From: Helicoverpa zea
Lineage: Eukaryota; Arthropoda; Insecta; Lepidoptera; Noctuidae
Assembly: GCF_022581195.2 (NCBI RefSeq)
Contig: NC_061455.1
Location: 8,676,120 to 8,740,119 of the forward strand
Direction: 5' to 3'
DNA length: 64,000 nt
Every line of letters starts with the position of its first letter. Position 1 is the first letter of the stretch. Made by a program: the position numbers and the translations under genes. The notes under the pieces are model-generated. The model saw only the letters and a list, made by a program, of their open reading frames with translations. It had not been told where the DNA came from and ran no database searches. Shown here piece by piece: positions 1 through 10,940 of this stretch.

Positions 1-506
1 TTAAGAATAAAAGTAGTTTCTAGTGAAGTCACTCTGTTAATTAACAACTGTTTTATTTTTCAAGTATTTTTTAGACAGCAGTCATAAACAAATCTCGTGT
101 AATGTGGCAACGCATTATAAGATTGACTCTAATTAGTGGTTGTAATATAGTTTTAAGCAAATTAATTATAATACAACAAAATTTAAATTATCAAAAAACA
201 TTTCACTAATAAAAAAAAACTTAAATATTTGTCAGATTATATACCATGCGTCATTTATTTAAATAATTTAAATACTGGTTGTATTTTTAATTTTAAATCT
301 AAAGATTATTTTGTGAAAAGCTATAGTAGCTTTGACTTTTTGAAATGTATTACGTATTTTTCCACACTCTTGGTTTAACTTAATACGCATCCCGAGAGAG
401 ATACGTCACACAACATTATCTCCATGTTTTTCATCTCAAAAATGTTAATGAGTTTATCATAATTTGAACATACAATTATTTTAGATTTTTTATGACATTG
501 ACTTAC
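1..506. other. Desaturase intron 3, partial (left edge)
   Basis: AT-rich sequence immediately downstream, on the minus strand, of the desaturase exon 3 donor (GTAAGT at 506-501). I see no further desaturase exon here; the next one, expected to carry the third histidine box, must lie off the left edge. Confidence 0.6.
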
Positions 507-718
507 TTTTTCTGTAACCTGACAACGGGATCGGCGAGCAAATCTGCACAGGTTGGGCGCAGTGCAATTCGCCGGTTCTCCGCTGCAGGATGAGGGGTAA
601 GTACCAGCCACCCAACATGGGCGAACCAGAAACCTCTTCTGACATCATGAGGATCTGCCACCGTCTCCGAGTACTTATGGTGTACCCTATGGTCCAGGGC
701 CCATATGTAAATATCACG
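507..718 (-). CDS. Desaturase coding exon 3 (second histidine box)
   Basis: The exon starts after the acceptor TTTCAG (minus strand, AG at 720-719) and ends before donor GTAAGT. It opens in phase 0 with RDIYIWALDHRVHHKY and continues through RRGFWFAHVGWLV to ADPVVRLQKK. HRVHH is the second iron-binding box. FAHVGWL and the DPVVR(L/F)Q segment are both typical of the family's stretch between TM2 and TM3. The exon is 212 bp and leaves two bases (phase 2). A different frame of the same strand is also open here and gives a meaningless protein; only this frame matches a known family. Confidence 0.88.
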
Positions 719-3700
719 CTGAAACGAAAATTCATAAAGTTAGCCGAGTACAGAGACATTAAAAAATATCAGATAGGTAGTTGTTTGTTTTTTGGAGCGG
801 AAATCAATTGTCAACTGTACGAATCAAATACATAACTCCTCTTTTTTTTTTAGAGTAAATATTACAGTAATAACATTTTGGTGCTTTTGCAAAGAAAAAA
901 AAAATAATCAGGTCAATTTCCTATTTATAACCAAACTGACTGGTTACGAATTTTTCTTACTTCCAATTTCATTGAGTTACTGATGCGGAATATCGCTTGC
1001 CGTCATAAAAATAAAGCATTTATTTTTATACTGGTGTAGATAGACATAGAGAGTCGTAGATTCCGAACTCGAGATCGGGATTGAATGAAGACGTAAATCA
1101 ATAAATTCTTATTTTCTCATAGGTCTTCTGTAAAAAATCCTGATTTTAATACCTCTACGAAAAACCTTTAAAGGACAATGAGCGTTTGGTCTACCTCTCC
1201 TTTAGCATTAAGTGATATATCAATAGAAAGCTTTCTATGTATCGTGTTATGTAGAGTATTTTCTTTATGGCGGCGATTGTCATTTGTTAGTATTTAAGTA
1301 GTTGTAACGTGTTTAGTGAAATAATAACTATGTCTAAAATCTACTGTAGCTTCTAAAATACTGACAATTTGTTAGAGGTATTTTAGTATGAAATGTTCTA
1401 TTTAAAAAGGCATTTCCAGTGATCTATAATTCATTACTAGAGAAGGAATCTAAGGACTTGAAACTAACTATCGATAATATTATCTAAAATAAGCTCTAAC
1501 TTCTAAAGTACTTATTATTCGTTGGAGGTATGTTCATACGAAATGTTCTATTTAAAAAGGCCTTTAAATTGATATATAATCCATTACTAGAGAAGAAATC
1601 TAAGAACTTGAAACTAACTATCGATATAAAAACCTTAAACATGTTCTAACATCTAAAGTACTAAGAATTGGTAGTACAAAATGTAAAGCTTGAAAAGACC
1701 TTTCAAATGATGAATGACTCATTACTAGAGGGGAGTAGACCAACATTCAAACATTTCGCCCATTGTCCTTTATCCTTACGAAACTTTTCAGCAAAAGTTA
1801 AATGTCCTTTTACAATATAATATGAATAGCTATCTTATTTATTTTGTAGTTTTCATAACTAAAAGAGAAAGTATGTATGGTATTCATTCATTTAAATGTC
1901 TAAAGATATCGTCTCATCTGCTTCAAGACTATCGGTTCCTGGGAATTCTCTTATTAGTAGGTATACGCGACCTTTCAAAGCAAAAATGTTTCGTTGTATC
2001 AATAATTCCGTAAATTATTTGATGTGATCTTTGATACTAACATATTTCTCCGTAAGAAGGTACTGACCTACATACTTTAGAAAATTCTCTTAATGTAAAG
2101 ACGAGAACTCTTTAAATGTAATGCCATGTTTCTAGTTACTTTTTCTTAATATACGATTTTTTTGCAACATCATAATTTTCGGAACACCTGACCTTTAAAA
2201 ATAGGTCAAATGATAATTATTTACTCGTGTCTAAACGAACCAGAAAGAACAATCTACCGCAGGTAATTTTTCTTGTTTCTCTTTTTGTGGCTTAATTTAT
2301 CATCGTTAAGGTTCATGTATCACATTTTATATTCGAAGGTACATAATTTTGAATATGCATGGATAACGTATACAGATATGTTTCTTTAGTAAGTACGGGC
2401 AACCTTCGCAATCTTTGTGAGACTAGTGATATGAGTAACCGCATTTCGAAATTTTGCTGCAAGTTAACTAGCACCCTGGTGGGTTATTAAATATGAATAG
2501 AACAAAAGGAAGGGTTTTAGTAAAGGCACTCACGAAAACTCACGCGTGTGAGTTAACCAAACATTTCACATTTTAGGAAGGATTTTCCTTTTAATTAATA
2601 TCAAGCAGGACAGCTTTCGCTCCATAGACTACAAGATTTCAAATAACCGTCGGGCATTTAATTAATTGAGTTTACTATAATGGGTTCGGGAAGTTCAGTT
2701 GAGCATATCTACCATGTTTTATCAAATAATATTTCGTTTATTAAGGCTGTGAACACTTTGTGAATTTTATATGAATTTCAACGTGTTGTGATTTACGACA
2801 ATCGTGTCTATCAGAATTCAATATTGACGAAGAACAAACATTGTAAACGAGTCATATCGATTGGTACACCCATCTGTGGTATCTATCGGGGTTACATACA
2901 TTTCAGGGCTGTTCCATACATTTATGACAACTTATTTTTGTCATATGACATTCTTTAAAAAAAAACAAAAAAAAGGATTTAATTTACATCGGTACTTTTG
3001 TATTTGATTGAACAAATAGAAAGTATTCCTATCACTTTCAAACTAAATAATTACAAAAAACATACCCATCTAAATATGTTTTAGTTTATTGTTTGTTATT
3101 TAATTTTATCAGAATACAGCTATATTTAAACACGTGTGTGATTTATTTTAGCTATATTTAATTTTGAGCAAAAATTTAAACTTGATGTATTTACCAAATA
3201 ATATTTTATGCTAACTATTATCACTTATTCCTTTTCGAACATCAATTTCCCTCGATAGAAAAAGATCAATAAAAATCTTTAAAAAAAAACATTTTATTCT
3301 TTCAAATATTCATTATAAATGAATATTTAAAAAATTAAAAGTTTTTTGCAATGTTTTAATTTGGTTAAAATTTCCTTGATATTTTACAAAAAACATGACC
3401 CGGATCCAGTTCTCTGACGTCTTTAGTCCTGAATATTAATTCTAATTTTAAAATTAAAAAAAATAGTGACGTAAGTAATAATTACATACTTACATAATTT
3501 AGACATTAAACTATTTCTGTATTCTTGGTCTAGTTATGTGGTTGATTTTATGATATGCTGTCGCCAAGGCTGGCCGTTGAGGGGTCAATGCGTCCAATTG
3601 ACTCCGTTTGATGATCACGACCAGCCACGACCAACACAGCCGCTACTGTAGTGACTAATATATTCGTACTAAACAATTTTCAATGTAATTGACAATAATA

Positions 3701-6700
3701 TGATGCGTGTCCAACATTCAATATCATATTCGTTGATTCTTATTTATATTAATTGGATTTTTCATGAAGAATTTCTTAGAAGCGGTCCCGAGTAAAAAAG
3801 AAGAGTAATTTCGCCGGCCATATTAAATATCTTTTGACACTGCCAAATGGATTTCTCCTATAGAGTCAATTTTGTAAGCATTTTTATGTGTAAAAATATT
3901 TAACTATTGATGTCCGAAAGACGTATGCAATGCATTGGCGAGATATATTGCATAATGTAAAGTTCAGTATACAATCACCATACTTGAATAGTAAACCACT
4001 AGGGTCGCTAGGAATAAACCCGCTATCTGTTCACAAAAGCCTTTATCATTTCTATTTACGGAGAAAATTGCTGTTTAGTTTATCACCAAGCGTATCTACT
4101 GATTGTACGGTCCACAAAAGAAAAATACCTAGACAGGCTTGTTAATCTACGTTGTGTTTGGCCAAAGAAAAATATGATCTTGCAACAGATGAATTCTAAA
4201 TATGTACAGTGTATGACAAATAAGTACTTAAAAAAACGGTTGACTTATTACTGCAACCGTAGGTTTTTTTTACCTCACGAGTATATTGGAATAAAAGCTA
4301 GACTCATGTATTCCAATTAAGTCTGAATAGAATATGTGATACACACAAACTTGAATTATACAATAAAACTCAAAAGTAAACTATATTTATTGCTTATTTA
4401 TTCTTCTACAGTTCTTCCATTTCAAAGCTTTTTTCTTCTGTAGTAGTATAGCCATAGAGATTTTTTTCTAGTCAATATTATACAATGGAATTCTGAAGGG
4501 CTTGGAACGTCGACCTAATAAAACACGTTATGGGCACATTGTGGTATGTATGTATTGTATGGGATGTTCATAAGAAATAAGGTTAAAAAGCAAAAAAAAG
4601 GTTGAACGCCTTAATAGGCAAAACTTCTTTCTACAAAACGATGACAGGTCAATGAGTACTAGAGACTACTCATTAATAAGGCTTATTTACTGAGAAATGT
4701 TAATAATACAGAATTTGAAGATTACTAATTTAATTATTATTTTAATTACACAAACAATTCTTGGATAAAATTAGATATCAAAATAAAATAAACGCCAACG
4801 TCTATTTTATGAAAAGACGTGTTGAATTTCGAACAAAATTCACCGTCATCTGTTTAAACTTTTGAGTAAGGCATGTGAACTTGGAAATGCATTCTCTGGT
4901 CGAACCAAAGCTGGGACGTGACGTTAAAATATAGATAATAAGATGAGACATATGGCTGCCGACAGCTATTATTCTTTCACAATAGCCTCGGGAACAAGGG
5001 GAATGTATCGGTATGCTTTCATCCTTTAAAACAACGTGAGATGTAGTTCGGGACTGCTGTGGTTAACCGTAGCAAATGAAGGATTAGTTTGCTAGCTCAT
5101 TATGTGACCTGTCCGGTGGTATTCTAAGGGATGTGTTATTTGCATGTTAACGTAAGCCACGCTTGTATTTTTCTGATCTTTACTCGAGGGCCCTACTTGC
5201 CTCAATGTATTGTTGTATAAGATGTTTTAACTTAATTATTAGTTTAGACTATACATTCTGAAAATGTAGCGACCAGTAGATGTATACTAGCATAAACTAG
5301 AATATGTTTTTGTGTGATATGAATCATCTTAACAATTGGGTCTGGTAGTATTCCACTACTATCGGGCACAACAATGTAAGTGGGATCCGTGTATACATGT
5401 TTAAATTTTCCTATGGTCATCACTCAAACGAACATCATGCTCATTGAGATGCAAAAAGTTTTTACTGTAAAATCGTCTCTATTTTATTTGCTTTAAGTTC
5501 AATTTTCACTGGTCATACGAGTAAGGTGCTAAGCTATGATTAGATAGCAATCATTCATTAAACTGGCTGCTAGTTTCCGTAAGCTCTAAATCCTTTGCAT
5601 TTAAATTCAAACGTTACTTTTAAAGCTCCAAAACATTCAACTGACGGTTTAATTTAACTTGTCTGTCTGATAAAACATGTTTGTTTATACAGGGTAGAAA
5701 GTTTTTACTTTCAGTTTTTAACACTTTTTTAAGTTTGTAATTGTTATGTCACACAGTTATGTTTCGTCAGTCCTTAAATGAAAATGTTACTTCATACAAA
5801 AAAAAGCTTTTTTTTTGTGAACAATAGGCATGGAAAATAAATGTTAGGGTCGGAACAGACAGAGCATCCTGTATGTGATTTATTTCGCCGAAGGTTTCGG
5901 TGCTTTTTCACTTCAAACGTCGGCTTCTAGCTACTAAATTAATCAGAACACAAATACTGTCTGAAAGACACGAGCTATCTTTTTAAGACTGTTTTAATTA
6001 AAACTTTGCTCGGTCCTTATTCTCTTGTTCTGTCTAGTTTATAACAATAAGCGTAGGTTTAGTTGCTCAAGTCAATAATCAGTTCCAAAAATAAGTCTCT
6101 ATTGATATTTCGCTAAACTAAAGTTCAACGATTCGTGATGAAAGAAAATTATTATGATAAAAACTATGTAACTTTATAGAGCCTAGATTGATATTTATGC
6201 CCTATGAGAAGTCAATAAACTTTACAGAGTTTAGATTAAAACTGCCTAGGTATGTAAACAGTAATACTAAAATATATAATTAAAAAACTTTGTCAAAGAA
6301 CCTAGGTTGAAATATACTTTTTATTGGTACATAAATCGACTTCATATTTATTTCATAATAAGTAAAATTGTTACGAAACATATATGAAGTGTGTACAGTG
6401 TGTATATTGTTTATAGAATTCAATTCATATCAAAATCAAAATATTCGGTAATTAATAGGTGCCCCTTTGAATTACAATGTATTTTGATTTGAATAAGAGC
6501 TAAGCATTTTCCTACAAAGGACATTTACTTACAAGCTTTTATGCTTTATTTCATTTGCTTAGTATGTTTTAAAGGACAAAGCGTTGTAAATAACAAGAAT
6601 AAGAAACTTTCTTTACTTTTTTTCTGTACAGCTGCTAATGCTAATCCGTGGAATATTTTGCAGTGACTTCACTTATTGAATAAATTAACGTTATTAAAAA

Positions 6701-9700
6701 CCTAGGACTTATTTAAGAGGGGTTAAGAATAGAACATATTCAACAATATTACCTATAGCAGTTAGTACAAATCTATTTGATTATTCTATTACAAGCTTCG
6801 AAAATAAATAAAAATATGTAATACCTACATAATGTAATGAATTTATGAAATCAATATGGGAAAGGGTTTTCTGGTATATTGTTTGAAACATCGAAAGATA
6901 TTTGTGTTTATGATTAATTTTGAAAACAAAACAAAGAGCTGTTACACAGGAAATCATTTTAATAACGGCCTACATGAAAATGTATGATCCATAAAAGCTT
7001 ATCAAGTAGCGGTGAAATCACTCATTCTCTGACGTAAAACATTTTGCCGAAAACCATACTTGCCACTATGACCTTGACCTCTGTGATTAAAAAGTCACTA
7101 ACTATCGAAGGTGGCCGAGGGGAATTAAATTTATGTGTAATCCGACAGCCGAGGTTGGTTTAGTCAGCCTAGGTTATGGCGTGCCATAATGTCCTCCCAT
7201 AAACACGCTATAGTTCCTTAAAATCAATAGCAAGTTTAACACTGAATCAGTGGTTAACTGTCACTAAAGTTTTTATCTCGATTCCTGGATTTTATGACAC
7301 CTTGTCTATGGTTGCATTAGTTTATGACCTTCATCAATCATTCTTATTATATCAGTCAGATGTAGTTGAGTACCGACCAGTGTGCAATATTTTATGATCG
7401 TTCTTGACAAGTTTTAATAATATTTAATATTGCAAAATATTGCAAAAAACTGATACTCGATCTCGATTTCCCGGAAATAGGCAATTGCAGGTCGAGTATC
7501 AGTTTTAAGCGAGCGAAGACTTCACTTATACGAGGCAATACTATATCCACAAAGTCATCATAATTTATATAAGTCGTAGTATTTTTGTTTAGTTATTTTT
7601 TTTATAACATTCCCTTAAATGTTATTACGAGTAATAGGACGAGGCAAAATTCATACTTCGTTAAACTAATGGAACCGAAAATGTAGTGCTAAGTCATTCT
7701 TTGCAGATATACTTTTAGGCACTAATATTATAAAAAGATAAAATTATGTCTCTGGCAAACTTTGAACCTACTAAAAAAAAATTGTATTTTTTTTTACAAA
7801 ATGAAAGTGTCATCCTAACTATTGTTTTCAATGCAAAATTATCTTTGCTTATCTGTTGCCGGTTCGCAGCAAAACTAATTAAGTATAATAAAAAATGAAA
7901 CTCAAATAAGAAATGTTCAAATTATGTTATAGAATAATATTAAATAATGATAGAAAAACTATTTTAACAACAAGTTTCTGGTATCCGATGTAAAAGTTGC
8001 GTTATGTAGACAGTTAGGCAATACAGCTGTGGCCTACTAGATCGACATTTCATCTGTCATTCGTCGCACATACCATCCGTGTGTAGTTGATACTATCTGT
8101 TATAGTTCGGCCATTCAGAGAATGCGTTCCTGACACGTCGCGATTGAACTGACGACGTAACTTTGCAATGGCGTTGCAGTTACGATAAAAATATTTTTGC
8201 TGGTTGTTTACCGTTTTAACAATTGAGGAGCATTAAAACAACATTATTATATCAATAATCAATGAATGTAGTTACGTCGTCAGTTCAATCGCGACGTGTC
8301 AGGAACGCATTCTCTGAATGGCCGAACTATAGTATCTCAATGGCATTTGGCAATACAAACGTATGAAACTTGTTAAACAATAACCGTGGGCGTAATAAAT
8401 TGATTTTTGTTGTGACCGTTATGAATTTATCTAAAACGTTAAATTAGTGAATTTGAAAATTGATTGTTTAGATTAAGGATAAGTTGCACCATTTCACCAT
8501 AACCATACCCAATCGGAGATTATCTATACCAAACCATTTGCAGTTGTCATGCAAATGGTTTGGTATAGATAAATTGTGCAACTCACGTTAGATACCATGT
8601 TTTATCTTTAAAATTAATTACGATTTATTTTTATCCATTTCAAAATCCATCACGCAAAGCAAAGACTGACCCAAGGGCATGCACGTTTTAAGTGAATAAA
8701 GCAACAGCCCACTTCGTTATACGCCTTGAAAATCCTCGGGACACAGAAAGTATCTTTTTAGCTTTTTTATCGTCCCACTGCTGGTCACAGGCCTCCTCTC
8801 ACATGGAGAAGGATTGAGCGTTAATCACTACGCTTGCTCAATGCGGGTTGGTGATTTCAGACTTTTGAGTCCAGGTTTTCCTCGAGATGTTTTGCTTCAC
8901 CTTTAATTAGTCATTTGGTGTCTTCTAAAGAATATAACTTAGTTTAAAGATGCTTACCTGTCCAGTAATAGTAAAGAGTATAGCTAGAAGTATCCGCAGC
9001 GGTAATCTCGCGCGGTATGCTCGGTGTGACCACAGCCTATGCACACCCGCCGTGATGCCAAACCCGGATGTGTATATAGTGCCTAATGCTGAAACCACAT
9101 GAACACGTAAAAAAATCTATACGTTTTAATACAGTATACCTACCTAATGCTTTGAAATAGTAGTGTCAGTTTCAGGCCCAATTAAAATAAATATGTAATA
9201 AATAAATGTGAATAAACACATTTTTTTTGTAATAGATTGTGAACATTTATTAAATGTTGTTTTGGATGGTATTGAATGTAGGTATTAATATTACTTTATT
9301 CAAATGGAAAATTCCACTATAGATATTGGATCAAAAAACTGTATTGAAAAATACAATGATTTTGTTTAGCAAAAGCATTAATTAACGTAATACTCGATCC
9401 CATTCTTACATAATATGAAAATTGATTTAATACACGGAATTGTTTTCAACTCAGGCGAAGAAATTCCATGTTGAGAGCTTCTCAATTATCTGAACTCAAA
9501 ACAAATTATTGAATTAACTCAAAAACAAACTTGAAACAACAAATCTACTTTAAATGTTACACGTTTCGCAAAAGGAACTCGTATTTTGGAATTGCTTAGC
9601 TAAGAATATGTGCCGTAACGAACCGCGTTTATTATTACGAGTTAGGCGCCAAATAAATATGAAAAATAGTAGAATTGATAACTTACCAAATAATATGGTT

Positions 9701-9993
9701 AACAGCTTAACTTGGTTACTAATCATCAGGTACAGTCCGTAAATAGAAACTAAATGCAAGAGAACTTGTACTGTAAGGTCCGGCCATCTAATTTGAGCCT
9801 TAAACTCCATGGCTTCATACTTTTTTAGATCAAAATCAGAATCACTTTTCACTTCACTAGCACTGTCCCGTAATACTGTGTTATTGTTCTCGAATTGATC
9901 AACTTTGTCATTTTTGTACGTGGGGTGACGAATTTTTAGTTCGGAATGCATGTTTTCGTCACACATTTCGAGGTTTTGCTGCGCTGGAGCCAT
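507..9993 (-). CDS. Acyl-CoA fatty acid desaturase (stearoyl-CoA desaturase-like), 5' part, three exons
   Basis: Membrane-bound ER enzyme family that inserts a double bond into fatty acyl-CoA using cytochrome b5 and a di-iron centre held by three histidine boxes; in moths members make membrane lipids and pheromone precursors. The coding sequence joins 9993-9687, 9088-8958 and 718-507, giving 216 residues plus two bases. TM1 is about residues 72-92. GFGITAGVHRLWSH holds box 1 (H119, H124) and ALDHRVHHKYSE holds box 2 (H156, H159, H160), the spacing usual for the family. Junctions run phase 1 (G|CA gives Ala) then phase 0, both with GTAAG donors. The third box and C-terminus are off the left edge. 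The protein is divergent: SETVADPHD stands where most insect desaturases have SETDADPHN. The family call is strong; substrate and regiospecificity cannot be told. Confidence 0.88.
1169..1772. mobile_element. TIR-bounded element with internal 150-bp tandem repeat
   Basis: The ends carry TAAAGGACAATG in inverted orientation, followed on both sides by an imperfect extension containing GGTCTAC. Inside, a unit recurs with anchors TTCTAAAATACT at 1351, TTCTAAAGTACT at 1501 and ATCTAAAGTACT at 1651, a period of 150 bp. A second anchor, CATTACTAG, falls at 1432, 1582 and 1720, so the last unit is about 12 bp shorter. The last unit runs into the right terminal repeat, so the tandem unit seems to have grown from subterminal sequence. 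There is no ORF; it is a non-autonomous DNA element of unassigned superfamily. Confidence 0.6.
7446..7506. repeat. 61-nt hairpin, 18-bp arms
   Basis: The left arm at 7446-7463 and right arm at 7489-7506 are inverted copies (AAAACTGATACTCGA core) with one mismatch and a 25-nt loop. The size is that of a precursor microRNA, but it could equally be the stub of a MITE. It lies in the desaturase intron. Confidence 0.5.
8103..8329. mobile_element. MITE copy 1, 227 bp, TA duplication (empty-site copy)
   Basis: Perfect 60-bp terminal inverted repeats (8103-8162 and 8270-8329) beginning TAGTTCGGCC, flanked by TA on each side. The centre is AT-rich and non-coding. The only clear flanking duplication is TA, as in Tc1/mariner-type elements, but the long GC-rich TIR leaves the superfamily open. 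It is nearly identical, in opposite orientation, to the MITE that hosts the Transib insertion at 17,175-21,303. Confidence 0.85.
8482..8583. mobile_element. Small hairpin MITE
   Basis: About 102 bp, bounded by AGTTGCACCATTT and its inverted counterpart AAATTGTGCAACT. The core, 8520-8572, is a perfect 23-bp stem (CTATACCAAACCATTTGCA within it) with a 7-nt loop. The ends match a type of small hairpin element I recognise from moth genomes. It lies in the desaturase intron. Confidence 0.55.
8771..8938. mobile_element. Non-LTR retrotransposon 3'-tail fragment
   Basis: Carries CCACTGCTGGTCACAGGCC, TCTCACATGGAGAAGG and CTCAATGCGGGTTGGTG, a block I recognise as a widespread lepidopteran LINE tail. 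It is non-coding. It ends about 20 bp from the desaturase exon 2 donor. Confidence 0.6.
8958..9088 (-). CDS. Desaturase coding exon 2 (first histidine box)
   Basis: A 131-bp exon between acceptor GTTTCAG and donor GTAAGC. Its first two bases complete the Ala codon begun by exon 1. It then reads LGTIYTSGFGITAGVHRLWS and on to AILFTITGQ. GITAGVHRLWSH is the family's first box, with its preceding loop. The flanking intron 1 is 598 bp. Confidence 0.9.
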
Positions 9994-9995
9994 TT
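9687..9995 (-). CDS. Desaturase coding exon 1 (start codon, TM1)
   Basis: Minus strand. The acceptor TTTCACAG precedes AAATGGCTCC, so the exon begins two bases before the ATG at 9993-9991; an intron in the 5'UTR is implied. The MAP start in an AAATGGC context suits insect desaturases. The 102 residues comprise a charged, poorly conserved N-terminus and then FKAQIRWPDLTVQVLLHLVS, the loop into TM1, which extends to about residue 92. The exon ends in phase 1 at donor GTAAGT (9686-9681). Reading through that donor into the intron extends the frame artificially. Confidence 0.85.
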
Positions 9996-10891
9996 CTGTG
10001 AAAGACAAAAAAAAAAACGTTTTAATAAAACTTTTTTTATATGCCTATCTTTGCAGTAAAATTATTGAACTATATAACAAATATTTAATGAAAAAGTGTT
10101 TTTTAAATGTGCGGACGTTTATAATCAGATACCTTTTCAAAAGGGGTCCTAAGTATAAATCGTTTCACGAATTTTCCAATCCAATGCACGGTTTACTTGG
10201 AACTGCTTGTTAGACGGCTGCTCACCATTTATCTGTGTATACGCATCAAATACTACTCGTACGGTTTTATCATTTATATATGAACCTTTAGGATAATCAG
10301 TTAGTGTCTGCCTTATCGCTGTATTAGTAAACACAGGTGTTCCGAAAATTTTATACCTATTGATGTTGACGCAACGTGTGTTACTTTGATAAAGTATATG
10401 AAGGTTGGTCACTTCCTACGGTTTTATGAGTCATTGTGTGCTATCTAAGATAGTCTGGCATATGTTTGTTTTGCTGTTGGTCATTTTAATATATCATTCG
10501 CTGCAGGATTATCGGTTACTCATAATTATATTTTTGTGTACATTTACCTATTCGTAATTATTATTCTACTAAAATTTGTACCTTCAGAACTCTTGTCGTA
10601 AGCCTCTTATGTCTGATCATTTATCAGACGGTCTTGTTATTAAAGCTAAAATTAGTGGCAGAAAATTCTCGGTTCAAGGACAAAGGATAATGAATGTAGT
10701 CATTTTCAAAGTTAGGTACCATTATGTCATGCTTATTACTTCAGCAAGGGCCTCTGGGAGGAAACAAGCAGTGAGTAGGTGGAATGACTATTCACCATAC
10801 CTACCTACCGTACTTGTGTTATGTTAACACATATGAGGCAACCTAGAGACATGGCGAATAAAACACCTCGAAATAAAAGTGACTGACTTAC

Positions 10892-10940
10892 CTCCGGTTT
10901 CTAAACACCCAGGCATTGACGAAATTCAATACATTTTATA
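10892..10940 (-). promoter_or_regulatory. Putative desaturase promoter and short non-coding exon 1
   Basis: On the minus strand, TATAAAAT (10940-10933) is followed about 25-30 nt later by TCAATG and then by a consensus donor, GAAACCGGAG|GTAAGT (exon end 10892). Splicing from here to the acceptor at 9996 would remove about 0.9 kb and join directly to AAATGGCTCC. The pairing of TATA box, start site and donor upstream of an exon that needs a 5'UTR intron is suggestive. It is not proven. Confidence 0.45.

Larger units (their letters stand above)
719..8957 (-). other. Desaturase intron 2, 8.2 kb, repeat-rich
   Basis: Non-coding DNA between the GTAAGC donor at 8957 and the TTTCAG acceptor at 719. 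Recognisable contents are a tandem-repeat TIR element (1169-1772), two hairpins, one MITE copy and a LINE tail, listed separately. The rest (about 1,780-7,440) is AT-rich with no supportable gene. Confidence 0.7.
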
